DNA of 64,000 nucleotides from Noviluteimonas lactosilytica (GTDB lineage: Bacteria > Pseudomonadota > Gammaproteobacteria > Xanthomonadales > Xanthomonadaceae), in assembly GCF_020866925.1 (NCBI RefSeq), contig NZ_JAJGAK010000002.1, positions 372,001 to 436,000 of the forward strand, given 5' to 3'. Every line of letters starts with the position of its first letter. The first letter of the stretch is position 1. Below the pieces are notes generated by a model. The model was not told the origin of the DNA. It did not search any database and worked only from the letters and a program-made list of their open reading frames with translations. Positions 25,890-33,538 of the stretch are shown here, one piece after another. A program made the translations under genes and the position numbers.

Positions 25890-26981
25890 TCATGGCTCCG
25901 GTTCCTTGCGAGCCTTTGCACGCTGTTTTCGCTTCCGATCCCGGGCTTGGACACGCCTCCGAGCCTCGAACGGATCGCCCGATCCGGTGGTGCTGATCAA
26001 GGTTCCCGTGACGCTTGCTCGGAATGCCTTGCACGGTCGCGTGAACGGACAATCCAAACAGGGTGTGTCCTTCGCGATGATGCGGTGACCGAAACAAGCC
26101 GGCTTGTAGTCGGCTGGGGCATACACCTCCTTGGGTCCTCGCGTTTTCGTTGCACGCTTAATCGCGGCATCGGCCAAATCGCCCTCAAACATCGCGCGGG
26201 CGCGCGCTTCATCAATTAGCCCATGAATGGACAAGTACCGCGCCAGGCGACCTCCACTATCATCCGCCCTCAAAACGTCTGCATACAGCTCACGCATCGC
26301 CGCCGCCTGCACCGGATCGTCCTCGGTCCGCGCCGCGAAAAACCGCCGATCCCAATGCCGCAGGAACAAGCGCGACGAAATCTCGTCGCGGGTAGGACGG
26401 TGCTTGAGTCGTGCGATGGAGTGGCCGTCGGACAGCATTTGATTGGGCATCGGTGGTTGCTTGTGCTTGTCGTTCACAACTTTGCCCTGCATAAGGATGT
26501 CCAGGAACAATCCGTATGGCATGCCCCGGCGATCAGCCTCCTGCCTCGCCTTATAGAGGCTGCAGATCACGTCGCTACTGTTCTGAGCAAGATTGGCTTT
26601 GATCGGCTGTTTACGACGCGCGACCTTGGGGTCGATGTGCGCGTAGGCGCGCCGATAAGCCGCTATGAACTCCTGCGCGAACAGAATCGTACGGTCCAAC
26701 GACCCGATGTAGCCGTATTCAACCCAAACCATCGGTTGAAGCTTGGGTTCCTTCTGCTGAATCGCTTTGCTTAAGTAGGTACGTTCGAATACCTGCTGCG
26801 CCTTCCTTCGCTCGTCTTGGTCCTCAATCGCATTTGCCTTCGAAAGCGCCGCTGCACGCATATGCGCTTCCCAGCGCTGCTGGGGACTCTTTGCCTTCGT
26901 ACGCGTGGGGACAAACGGGTTCTTGCGTCGCTTCCTTCGCCGCTTTGTCTCGGGCAGCGGTGACCCTGGCGTCTTAGCCAT
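25890..26981 (-). CDS. Hypothetical island protein, basic, Cys-containing C-terminus
   Basis: A 363-residue, highly basic protein starting MAKTPGSPLPETKRRRKRRK. It contains VEYGYIGSLDRTILFAQEFI, a PTRDEISSRLFLRHWDRRFF block and a Cys cluster HRIIAKDTPCLDCPFTRPCK that could bind metal. It ends in a second basic stretch (RRVQARDRKRKQRAKARKEP). The two basic ends and Cys cluster suggest nucleic-acid binding, but I recognise no family. It is 58 bp downstream of another unknown gene, followed by its own terminator, and probably forms an operon with that gene. Confidence 0.65.
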   Translation of the reverse strand: MAKTPGSPLPETKRRRKRRKNPFVPTRTKAKSPQQRWEAHMRAAALSKANAIEDQDERRKAQQVFERTYLSKAIQQKEPKLQPMVWVEYGYIGSLDRTILFAQEFIAAYRRAYAHIDPKVARRKQPIKANLAQNSSDVICSLYKARQEADRRGMPYGLFLDILMQGKVVNDKHKQPPMPNQMLSDGHSIARLKHRPTRDEISSRLFLRHWDRRFFAARTEDDPVQAAAMRELYADVLRADDSGGRLARYLSIHGLIDEARARAMFEGDLADAAIKRATKTRGPKEVYAPADYKPACFGHRIIAKDTPCLDCPFTRPCKAFRASVTGTLISTTGSGDPFEARRRVQARDRKRKQRAKARKEPEP

Positions 26982-27039
26982 GTGTGCGCTCCATTGGAAT
27001 CGCCAGAAGGGGCGGCCGTTGAAGGCCGCCCCTCGGACG

Positions 27040-27849
27040 TCAGGCCGCCGGCTCGCCGGAGGCGTCACCGTTCTGGACAATGTCCCCGATGTCGATGCCC
27101 GGGTCCCAGGCAATGGCCTCGTCCACCATTGCCGAGCCGTAGCGCTCGCGGGCGTCTTCCTCGCTGATCACATCACCAAGGAACTTGTGCAGCTCATGCG
27201 CCGGGTTACGGTGAAGCACCTTCGCGTCCGCCACACGCTGATCAATCAGCTTGCGGGCGGCAACCTGCTGCTCGTCCCCTTCGAACATGTCAGCACCGAA
27301 GCGCGGGTCCCACGCGCCGAAGATCGGGACGTTGATGCGGAACGCGGGGTCGTGCCAGATCTCCAGCACGTAGTGAATGACGTCGTCCTCCGCAAGCTGC
27401 TTGGGACGCGGCATGCGATTAGGACGCTTGGTGGTTTTCTGACGCTGGGTTGCCCAGTAGAAGACGGCATACTCGATATAGAACCAGTAGGAGATGCCCA
27501 GCTCGTCAATCACCTGGCGGAGCTGCCACACCTCCTCGAACATCTCCGGGTCGGAATACAGCGGATTGAAAGTCCCGTAGCCCGGCGCCTTGAGCCCGAC
27601 GTTGGACGCATACCAGCCGAGAGCGCGGCGCAGCTCCTTAGCAAGGACCTGCGTGGCAGCGAACGGGGACATATAGCCATACTGCGGGAAACAGGCCTTG
27701 CGGACCTGCTGGTCCGTGGCCATCACTTCGGGGCTGAGCAGAGTCACCGACACTTCGTGCTCAGCAGCTTCCAGTGCCGTAGCACCGCGGTCACGGGCTT
27801 CCAGGATGCGCTTAGCGCGGGTGTAGGACCCGGGGGTCTTCGTGGACAT
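27040..27849 (-). CDS. Hypothetical island protein, divergent from a MarR-like regulator
   Basis: A 269-residue soluble protein. The start MSTKTPGSYTRAKRILEARD at 27849 has GGAGAAGGAAG just upstream. The middle is rich in aromatic residues (MFEEVWQLRQVIDELGISYW, FYIEYAVFYWATQRQK), and the C-terminus is acidic (AWDPGIDIGDIVQNGDASGE). I do not recognise it. Its codon usage is more host-like than that of the ATPase operon. It pairs with the downstream basic protein and shares its promoter region with the divergent regulator, which makes a regulated two-gene module likely. Confidence 0.65.
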   Translation of the reverse strand: MSTKTPGSYTRAKRILEARDRGATALEAAEHEVSVTLLSPEVMATDQQVRKACFPQYGYMSPFAATQVLAKELRRALGWYASNVGLKAPGYGTFNPLYSDPEMFEEVWQLRQVIDELGISYWFYIEYAVFYWATQRQKTTKRPNRMPRPKQLAEDDVIHYVLEIWHDPAFRINVPIFGAWDPRFGADMFEGDEQQVAARKLIDQRVADAKVLHRNPAHELHKFLGDVISEEDARERYGSAMVDEAIAWDPGIDIGDIVQNGDASGEPAA

Positions 27850-27909
27850 AGCTTCCTTCTCCATTAGTTTGCTGCAGCGGAATTGCTGCGGCGTGGAGAA
27901 GCCTGCGCT

Positions 27910-27952
27910 GATGGTATATGGTGCATCGGTGGTACCCCACCATTTGACCATC
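27910..27952. promoter_or_regulatory. Inverted repeat, likely operator between divergent genes
   Basis: Arms 27910-27923 (GATGGTATATGGTG) and 27938-27952 (CACCATTTGACCATC) are inverted copies, identical except for a short central spacer change. It lies in the 116-bp gap between the unknown pair and the MarR-like gene, the normal place for a MarR-family operator. Confidence 0.6.
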
Positions 27953-27965
27953 GGCCGCTGTGATA

Positions 27966-28541
27966 ATGCGAATCGACGTCCCGCATCCTGAGTTTGATCT
28001 GCTCTTTCGCTTCTACAACGAGCTGTGGGGACAATTGGATGGCGCTTTGAAGAAGCAGGCGCGCCATCCCCTATCCCTGACGGCGCTGCAGGTGCTCACG
28101 CTTCTGTTTCAGAAGCCTCGCAATTCGGACATGACCAAGAGTCGAATCGCGGAAGCACTAGGGGTTGATCGAAGCACGCTATCGCCGGCGATTGATCGGC
28201 TTGCAGAGAAGGGCTATGTATCCATTAGCCGTGCTGATGGGATCAGAAACCAGCCCGTCAAACTTCTTCCGCTAGGGCGGCAAGCACTCTTGGACGGCCT
28301 TGCTGCCCGGTCAGACGTCCTGGACGACTTTACAAAGGTCATCCCGAGCAAACATCGGAGCTCTTTCTTCAGGTTCCTTGAACTGGCAAACAAGGCGCTT
28401 GCCGAAAAGCATGCGACGGATCGTCGCGAAGCCTACATCAGGACGTTGAGCAAGCATGCAACCAAGACGAGAGCTAGGGCACCAGCGAAGGCATACAAGA
28501 AGCCTAAGTGGCAACGCGACTTCGAAAAGAGCGGGCGATAA
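27966..28541 (+). CDS. MarR-like winged-helix regulator
   Basis: A 191-residue protein. The winged-helix core spans about residues 35-100: LTALQVLTLLFQKPRNSDMT, KSRIAEALGVDRSTLSPAID, RLAEKGYVSISRADG. The DRSTLSPAIDRLxEKGYV recognition helix and following wing are typical of MarR proteins. The C-terminus has an added basic tail (TKTRARAPAKAYKKPKWQRD). It is divergent from the unknown gene pair with an inverted repeat between, so it probably represses that pair and itself. The ATG at 27966 was preferred over a GTG two codons earlier. Confidence 0.82.
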   Translation: MRIDVPHPEFDLLFRFYNELWGQLDGALKKQARHPLSLTALQVLTLLFQKPRNSDMTKSRIAEALGVDRSTLSPAIDRLAEKGYVSISRADGIRNQPVKLLPLGRQALLDGLAARSDVLDDFTKVIPSKHRSSFFRFLELANKALAEKHATDRREAYIRTLSKHATKTRARAPAKAYKKPKWQRDFEKSGR

Positions 28542-28619
28542 CGACCCAGCGGCCTCTATGGAGTTCGTCCGGCCAGTCGTCCAGTTTGGCGCAGTGGGAT
28601 TGTGCGGTTGGCGATTGTT

Positions 28620-29186
28620 CTAGGACTTCGCTTCTTCCAGAGTCTTCGGCGGCTGCACAAACGCAGCGTCTAGCTTCCGATACATCGAAAGCGCCTTTTC
28701 AGACTCAGTCTTTATGTTCTCGTACAACGCTTCGGCGATCACCCGAATCGCATGGCGCTCATGATCTGTCAACGCCGGGTAGTTGTACTTGGCGATATGA
28801 CCCAAGATCCTGGCGTAGCGCGACATGTACTCCCCCGAATCGCTCCCTCCACAGACGTGGGCTAGGTGCGCCTCCCAGGACACGAACTGATTGTTCGCAT
28901 CCTTCGCGCGCTTGTTGCATGGCTTGCAGACCGGAACAACGTTGCCCGGATGATGGAGTCCGTATTCCGTGCGGTTGAACATGACCAGGTGTTCGATCTG
29001 CATCGGAGCTAGCGTTCCGCAGTATGCGCACATGCCACCAAAGTCGTCGCAGATTTGCGCCCAGGTGGCCTTACCGCTTCCCGTGCCGGTGTTGAAGGCT
29101 TTGCCGAGGTAGTGCTGACCGACTGAGGTCAGGAACGACCTTACCGCCGTATTGGCCGCATCGGATGGCGTGTTGTAGACGGTCAT
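28620..29186 (-). CDS. HNH endonuclease-like protein
   Basis: A 188-residue protein. The zinc-ribbon HNH core reads MCAYCGTLAPMQIEHLVMFN then HHPGNVVPVCKPCN, giving C53/C56, E65-H66 in the first strand, N82 and C87/C90. This is the standard arrangement of HNH nucleases of the McrA type. The rest is helical. Within the island it could be a restriction or anti-phage nuclease, or a homing-type enzyme. The ATG at 29186 fits the domain better than a GTG further upstream. It stands alone on the minus strand. Confidence 0.75.
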   Translation of the reverse strand: MTVYNTPSDAANTAVRSFLTSVGQHYLGKAFNTGTGSGKATWAQICDDFGGMCAYCGTLAPMQIEHLVMFNRTEYGLHHPGNVVPVCKPCNKRAKDANNQFVSWEAHLAHVCGGSDSGEYMSRYARILGHIAKYNYPALTDHERHAIRVIAEALYENIKTESEKALSMYRKLDAAFVQPPKTLEEAKS

Positions 29187-29430
29187 CAGCTCACTCCCCC
29201 TACTAGTTCTTGCGGTCGCATTCGGCAGTGTCCCCACGCTGCACCCTCAGTCTATATACGGCAACGGAATGCCGCGACATCAGGGAACTTTTCCTAGGGA
29301 ACCAACCCACCCTGACTGGGCTTCGGTCCGCTCCCTGACCGGGGCTAGACCTCGCCTGCCATGTTTCGGAGGAACGACCTTTGATATCGTCTTGTGCCTG
29401 GTATTGGACGATTCAACTCCTGGAGGAAAA

Positions 29431-29685
29431 GTGGCTCTTAGCGACGAATGGGAGAAGGTCCATCTCACCCCGAACGGCTGGGTAGATGGAAGCTATAAGC
29501 ATGACAACGGTGGCGAAACTGTTCCAATGCCAACTGATGCGGTCTTGACCGTCCGACGGCATGTCGTTGTTGGCGCGATCGGCGCCAGACCCAACGTTTC
29601 CGTCGAAGAAACCCCGCATACGACGGACACAGATTTGATATCCGAGTTGCGGGTCAAATTCGGAGAGCCGACGTTTGGTGTTTAG
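29431..29685 (+). CDS. Small protein preceding the SIR2-like gene, 84 residues
   Basis: Starts with GTG at 29431, supported by TGGAGGAAAA immediately upstream; the upstream frame extension is not protein-like. The protein reads MALSDEWEKVHLTPNGWVDG and has alternating strands (LTVRRHVVVGAIGARPNVSV), ending ELRVKFGEPTFGV. No signal or membrane segment. I do not recognise the family. It lies 45 bp ahead of the SIR2-like gene on the same strand and is probably its operon partner, perhaps an inhibitor or specificity subunit (inference). Confidence 0.55.
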   Translation: MALSDEWEKVHLTPNGWVDGSYKHDNGGETVPMPTDAVLTVRRHVVVGAIGARPNVSVEETPHTTDTDLISELRVKFGEPTFGV

Positions 29686-29730
29686 CGTCAGCGGCACCGA
29701 AACGAATCAACGAACGCACAAGGATGTGGA

Positions 29731-30612
29731 ATGCGAAAGAAGTCCGTTGGGCAGAACAAGCTCACGCGCGGCCTTGCTCAGGCACTAGGCCGAGAGCAGC
29801 CTCCCACATCGTACGCAACCGACCGGAAGATGGTCGCGTTGATTGTGGGAGCGGGCGCCGTCCAGAACGCGTGGGCGCCCGTTTTACGCGCCGTTCAACC
29901 GTATTACGATTTCCCCCTCAATGGCGATGGGGTCAACTCCTTCTTGGCTCGGCTTGTATATCTTTTGCGGTGGTTTGCGAGTATCGGAGACACGAACGAG
30001 CTAACGAAACATAAGACGTTTCTTGCAGAAGTCCGTCAGCGAATCTGCGACGAACTCAGAGATGCCGAAGAACGGGGGGAGCTTTCGGTCCGCTCATCTT
30101 TTGAATCGGTTGTTGAGCGATTCGTAGTCGATCGATCCAATACCTTCTTGCTGATCAACACGAACTGGGACGAGGTCGTAGACAAGGCGTTACTTAGGAT
30201 CCTTCACGATCGATTTCTGGTCACCCTTCGTCCACTGCATGTTCACGGGAGCATCGCCCATCAACACATGCTTTATTTGCCGACTGAGGTGACCCGCGAG
30301 CCTTACAGAACGCCCGAAGAAGATAAGGAGATCGGAACGATTCATGGGAGCATCATGAGGGGACTAGAGGGCGTTACCCATGTAGTGGTTTACGGACTGT
30401 CTCTGTCACCTCTTGACGCTGAGCTTTGCCAGACGCTGGCGTCAGGCTGGAATAACGCCACTCTCAGGCAGATTGACGTGATTGTCCCGGACCACGACTT
30501 AGTCGCAAACCGAGTGAATATGCTCTTGAATCCCAAGCGAACGGTCGCGGTGACGGGCTACCATCCTGATCAGCTCGACACTCCGATTGATTACACCGTC
30601 CGCCGAGACTGA
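29731..30612 (+). CDS. SIR2-like protein, putative NAD-degrading defence effector
   Basis: A 293-residue protein with the ordered motifs of the SIR2 Rossmann fold: VALIVGAGAV (about 35-44), LLINTNWDEVV (140-150, cf. TxNxD), PLHVHGSI (168-175) with the conserved His, and VVVYGLSLSPLDAELCQ (219-234, the GxSxxPxDxxL motif). SIR2-like domains in several anti-phage systems deplete NAD+ on infection, so this is a candidate effector. The usual Ser of GAGxS is replaced (GAGAV), which leaves activity uncertain. The ATG is preceded by AAGGA. It follows a small unknown gene. Confidence 0.75.
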   Translation: MRKKSVGQNKLTRGLAQALGREQPPTSYATDRKMVALIVGAGAVQNAWAPVLRAVQPYYDFPLNGDGVNSFLARLVYLLRWFASIGDTNELTKHKTFLAEVRQRICDELRDAEERGELSVRSSFESVVERFVVDRSNTFLLINTNWDEVVDKALLRILHDRFLVTLRPLHVHGSIAHQHMLYLPTEVTREPYRTPEEDKEIGTIHGSIMRGLEGVTHVVVYGLSLSPLDAELCQTLASGWNNATLRQIDVIVPDHDLVANRVNMLLNPKRTVAVTGYHPDQLDTPIDYTVRRD

Positions 30613-31009
30613 AGGCCTTTTCTACCCGCCGAGGATTTGTTGGAGACCTCATGCCTGAGCAGCTTTGTAGACCCGATGAGCCTGCGAACACGTGGTGCAG
30701 TGCATCAGGATCTGGGTCAATCTCAACCCCAGGCGCCTCCGGCTTAAGAGGCACTTACCCCCATTTATCAACGGGTCAGCTCAGCCGGTAGTCTTTGATC
30801 CAATAGGTCTTTCCGCTCATCCCGAGGGGGCGAGCGTCGCGTTCGCAAGGCGACGCTTGACTCATGGCCGCAGCCCTCCTTCCGAAACTAGTCAGCCCAA
30901 ATGAGTGTCCGCTTTCGACCCAAAGCGGACATGGAAAGTATCGAGTCAAAACTACGTTTAGGACGGCCGCTTAGACTGACACGCCGCCGCGCCCGATTCC
31001 CGAGCTGCC
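30613..31009. other. Non-coding region with hairpin and dispersed repeat
   Basis: About 400 bp without a convincing gene. It contains an 8-bp stem near 30833-30857 and the perfect GTCCGCTTT-type inverted repeat at 30906-30931. Confidence 0.5.
30906..30931. repeat. REP-like inverted repeat, copy 1 (perfect)
   Basis: TGTCCGCTTT and AAAGCGGACA form a perfect 10-bp inverted repeat around a six-base centre. Related copies occur at 31772-31830, 32442-32465 and 33413-33442. Confidence 0.8.
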
Positions 31010-31252
31010 ATGGAAGTAGTCGAGCTGCCCAACCTTTCTGTTGAGGTCCTACGCCGCGCCCGCACCGTGAGCGCGACGGATGGCCTGATCTCGTTGATTG
31101 TGTGGGCCAATCCATTCGAGTCCGGGACGGAGATCGTTCTCGTGCCGGTTCCCAAGCTAACTCACTTAGCTATTGAGCCGGTCCGAATCCGCGTCCTGGA
31201 ACTGCTCGGCATGAAGCCCCCAAGTTCGTTGGAGATGCAGCCTGAGGACTAG
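31010..31252 (+). CDS. Possible small hypothetical protein, 80 residues
   Basis: Begins MEVVELPNLSVEVLRRARTV and contains DGLISLIVWANPFESGTEIV, then LVPVPKLTHLAIEPVRIRVL. Hydrophobic and charged residues alternate plausibly, but no ribosome site is strong and no family is recognised. It may be a real small gene or chance. Confidence 0.3.
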   Translation: MEVVELPNLSVEVLRRARTVSATDGLISLIVWANPFESGTEIVLVPVPKLTHLAIEPVRIRVLELLGMKPPSSLEMQPED

Positions 31253-31369
31253 GGCTGGAATGGGCCACATCGGCAGGCTGACCGGTTTGTCGTCGGCCTC
31301 CGTTATCCGAAATGCTGGCACGTCCAAATGCCCTTTTGGTCGTACGACGCCCGCCGTGAGGCAGTCTAG

Positions 31370-31690
31370 CTAGCCGGTCGCCCCTAGGTTGCGAGCGATC
31401 TTCCGAGCCCCGCCTTCCCCCGGCGGGGCCTTTTTTCTATCGTCACCCGCGTGCTTGGGGGCGACTTTCTCAAGGTACGACATCGCACGATCCATCGCTT
31501 CTTGAGGGTTCTCCGGGTGTATCCCGAAGCAACGCATCCACTTGCCGGTGGCATCCCTGACCGCATAGTGGGTTGCTTCCCACTCTTTGCGCTCAGGCAA
31601 AAATACCAGCACAGCGACCAGGTCGAAGCTAGGGCGCCGCTCGACGGGCACCTCGCGAAACAACTGATCGCGTATCGACCGCGTGTCCAC
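31370..31690 (-). CDS. Hypothetical protein, 106 residues
   Basis: Reads from a GTG at 31690: MDTRSIRDQLFREVPVERRP, then FDLVAVLVFLPERKEWEATH, YAVRDATGKWMRCFGIHPEN and PQEAMDRAMSYLEK. The composition is protein-like, with a small alpha/beta core and a charged tail. The start is uncertain because the frame stays open upstream. I recognise no family. It is isolated on the minus strand. Confidence 0.45.
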   Translation of the reverse strand: MDTRSIRDQLFREVPVERRPSFDLVAVLVFLPERKEWEATHYAVRDATGKWMRCFGIHPENPQEAMDRAMSYLEKVAPKHAGDDRKKAPPGEGGARKIARNLGATG

Positions 31691-31771
31691 TGTCCCGAAC
31701 CAGAACGTCTCGATGAGGCCTTATACGCCCGCTCCGCGAGGTCGGCAAAGCCCCATCCAGGCCCCTCGCTA

Positions 31772-31830
31772 ATGTCCACTTCTGCCCGAAAGCTGCCACC
31801 CGAAAACCGCTACCGCCCCAAAGCGGACAC
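31772..31830. repeat. REP-like inverted repeat, copy 2 (diverged)
   Basis: Degenerate copy with TGTCCACTTCTGCC on the left and CAAAGCGGACAC on the right, separated by a 30-base insertion. Confidence 0.5.
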
Positions 31831-31918
31831 CCGGCTGCTTGGTTGCGTTGAGATGCGCGCATACCCCTCATGGGGATAGTGTTGCAGTCCGCCTAGCCAA
31901 CCTGTTGAGGACACTCCC

Positions 31919-32362
31919 ATGGCTGTCATCCGCCCCATCGCTGCGCAGGACTATGAGGTCTGGGCGGTACTGTTCGGCGGATATGCGGCCTTCTACCAGG
32001 TTCAACAATCTGCGCAAATGCGCGAGACCGTGTGGTCATGGCTTCATGATCCCGCGCACGAGCTGTCTGGACTCATCGCCTTCGACGCGGGCGGCACGGC
32101 CGTCGGGCTGGCCCATTACCGCCCATTTGCACGCCCGCTATCGGCGACCATCGGCGGTTGGCTGGACGACCTGTTTGTCGATCCGGGCGCTCGGGGCGAA
32201 GCCATCGGCAAGCAATTGATCGCAGCCGTTGCCGCGATTGGTCGCGAACGGGGCTGGTCGGTGATCCGCTGGCTGACGGCCGAAGACAACTACCGGGCAC
32301 GGAGTTCGTACGACAAAATTGCCAGCAAGACGAAGTTCCTGACCTACGACCTAGCTTTGTGA
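31919..32362 (+). CDS. GNAT-family acetyltransferase
   Basis: A 147-residue single-domain protein: MAVIRPIAAQDYEVWAVLFG at the N-terminus, the central strand WLDDLFVDPG, the acetyl-CoA loop ARGEAIGKQL (R92-G-E-A-I-G97) and the late NYRARSSYDKI element. These match the order of GNAT N-acetyltransferases. The substrate could be a small molecule or protein N-terminus and is not predictable. It lies near the right end of the island and is flanked by REP-like repeats. Confidence 0.85.
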   Translation: MAVIRPIAAQDYEVWAVLFGGYAAFYQVQQSAQMRETVWSWLHDPAHELSGLIAFDAGGTAVGLAHYRPFARPLSATIGGWLDDLFVDPGARGEAIGKQLIAAVAAIGRERGWSVIRWLTAEDNYRARSSYDKIASKTKFLTYDLAL

Positions 32363-32441
32363 ATGTTGGCGCGCACAGCCTGACTCACTTTCGCATCCCT
32401 CCGGGTGACCGCTCCTGGCGGATGCAGACACGCTGCCCCAG

Positions 32442-32465
32442 TGGCCGCTTTGGCCGATAGCGGAC
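32442..32465. repeat. REP-like inverted repeat, copy 3
   Basis: GGCCGCTTTGGCCGATAGCGGAC, an imperfect copy of the GTCCGCTTT repeat, with a second half-copy (CCCAAAGCGGTCG) just after it. Confidence 0.6.
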
Positions 32466-32553
32466 GTCGCACCCAAAGCGGTCGCTCGCTGGTATGGTTG
32501 CGCCTGCGTCTCCGGCGCGTATTGAGTTCGGATTGGAAGATGGGGAACTTTAG

Positions 32554-33387
32554 ATGAGTAGCAAATTACCGAACCCGTCACTTCGGCAGAAACTGATTGT
32601 TGCCGGCATTCCGGAAACAGAGCACGCGGCCGACGCACTGTTGGCTCGCATTCCCGACATCAAACCGGGGTTGCTGCAACAACTTGGGTCCGACGCCGTC
32701 GCGGAACTGCTCCTGTATCTCATCTCGAAGGGTGTGGTGACGCTTCGTGCGCCCAGCCAGCAGGCCTTGCTTGATCTGCCGTGGGGCTCGCACGTGTGTC
32801 AATTCTACGAGACCAAACAGGATCAACTCGAAATGCTCGTTCCCTATTTCAAGCAGGGGCTGGAGCGGAACGAGGCGTGCGCATGGCTGGTCGCAGACCT
32901 TACCGTCGAGGAAGCGAGGCATTCGCTTGCGGCGCAGGTTCCGGACCTCGACCGCTACCTGGCAAAAGGCCAGATGCAGATTCGGCATTATTCGGAGTTC
33001 TACACCGATCCCAGTGGCACGGTGAGGGCGCCGGAACAACTGAGTTATCAGTTTGCTGCGATGGGGTCGAGCGCCAGGGAGCAGGGCTTCGAAGGTCTTC
33101 GCGCTTCCGGGAGCGTCAGCTTTGTTCAAGACAGCGAGAGCATGTCCCGCTTCATGCAATACGAGACGATGGTCAATGTCGCGATCCAGAATGCCCGAAT
33201 GATGGCGGTCTGCACCTATCCCGTCCAAGCATCGGCGATGTGCGGTTGTCGGGAGCTCATTCACAACCACGGCAACATTTTCGTGAAACGCGGTGAATGG
33301 GTGCACGACCGGTCGAAGGAAGCGGCCAACATCGAAGCGGTCTTCGCTGCGCTCGCGCAGGGATCAGTCGATGCGCTATTGGTTTAA
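32554..33387 (+). CDS. Stand-alone MEDS-domain sensory protein
   Basis: A 277-residue soluble protein. After about 70 helical residues comes DLPWGSHVCQFYETKQDQLE, then PYFKQGLERNEACAWLVADL. This is the opening of the MEDS (methanogen/methylotroph DcmR sensory) domain, followed by the expected MQIRHYSEFY and FVQDSESMSRFMQYETMVN blocks. MEDS domains usually sit before a histidine kinase or an HTH; no output domain is present here. It could be an orphan sensor or act through a partner elsewhere. It lies next to the integrase. Confidence 0.75.
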   Translation: MSSKLPNPSLRQKLIVAGIPETEHAADALLARIPDIKPGLLQQLGSDAVAELLLYLISKGVVTLRAPSQQALLDLPWGSHVCQFYETKQDQLEMLVPYFKQGLERNEACAWLVADLTVEEARHSLAAQVPDLDRYLAKGQMQIRHYSEFYTDPSGTVRAPEQLSYQFAAMGSSAREQGFEGLRASGSVSFVQDSESMSRFMQYETMVNVAIQNARMMAVCTYPVQASAMCGCRELIHNHGNIFVKRGEWVHDRSKEAANIEAVFAALAQGSVDALLV

Positions 33388-33412
33388 TCCAACATCACTT
33401 TGGTAGCACGCG

Positions 33413-33442
33413 AATGTTCGCTTCTGGCCGATAGCGGACATT
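33413..33442. repeat. REP-like inverted repeat, copy 4
   Basis: AATGTTCGCT and AGCGGACATT pair with one mismatch around TCTGGCCGAT, the best copy after 30906-30931. Confidence 0.75.
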
Positions 33443-33538
33443 CCCCCTGTATGGAGTTCGACCCGCCAGTTGTCCACTTCGGGCCACGGGTGTTGAGGTC
33501 CCCACATGGGACCTAGGACTTCGATCTCGGATTCGCGA

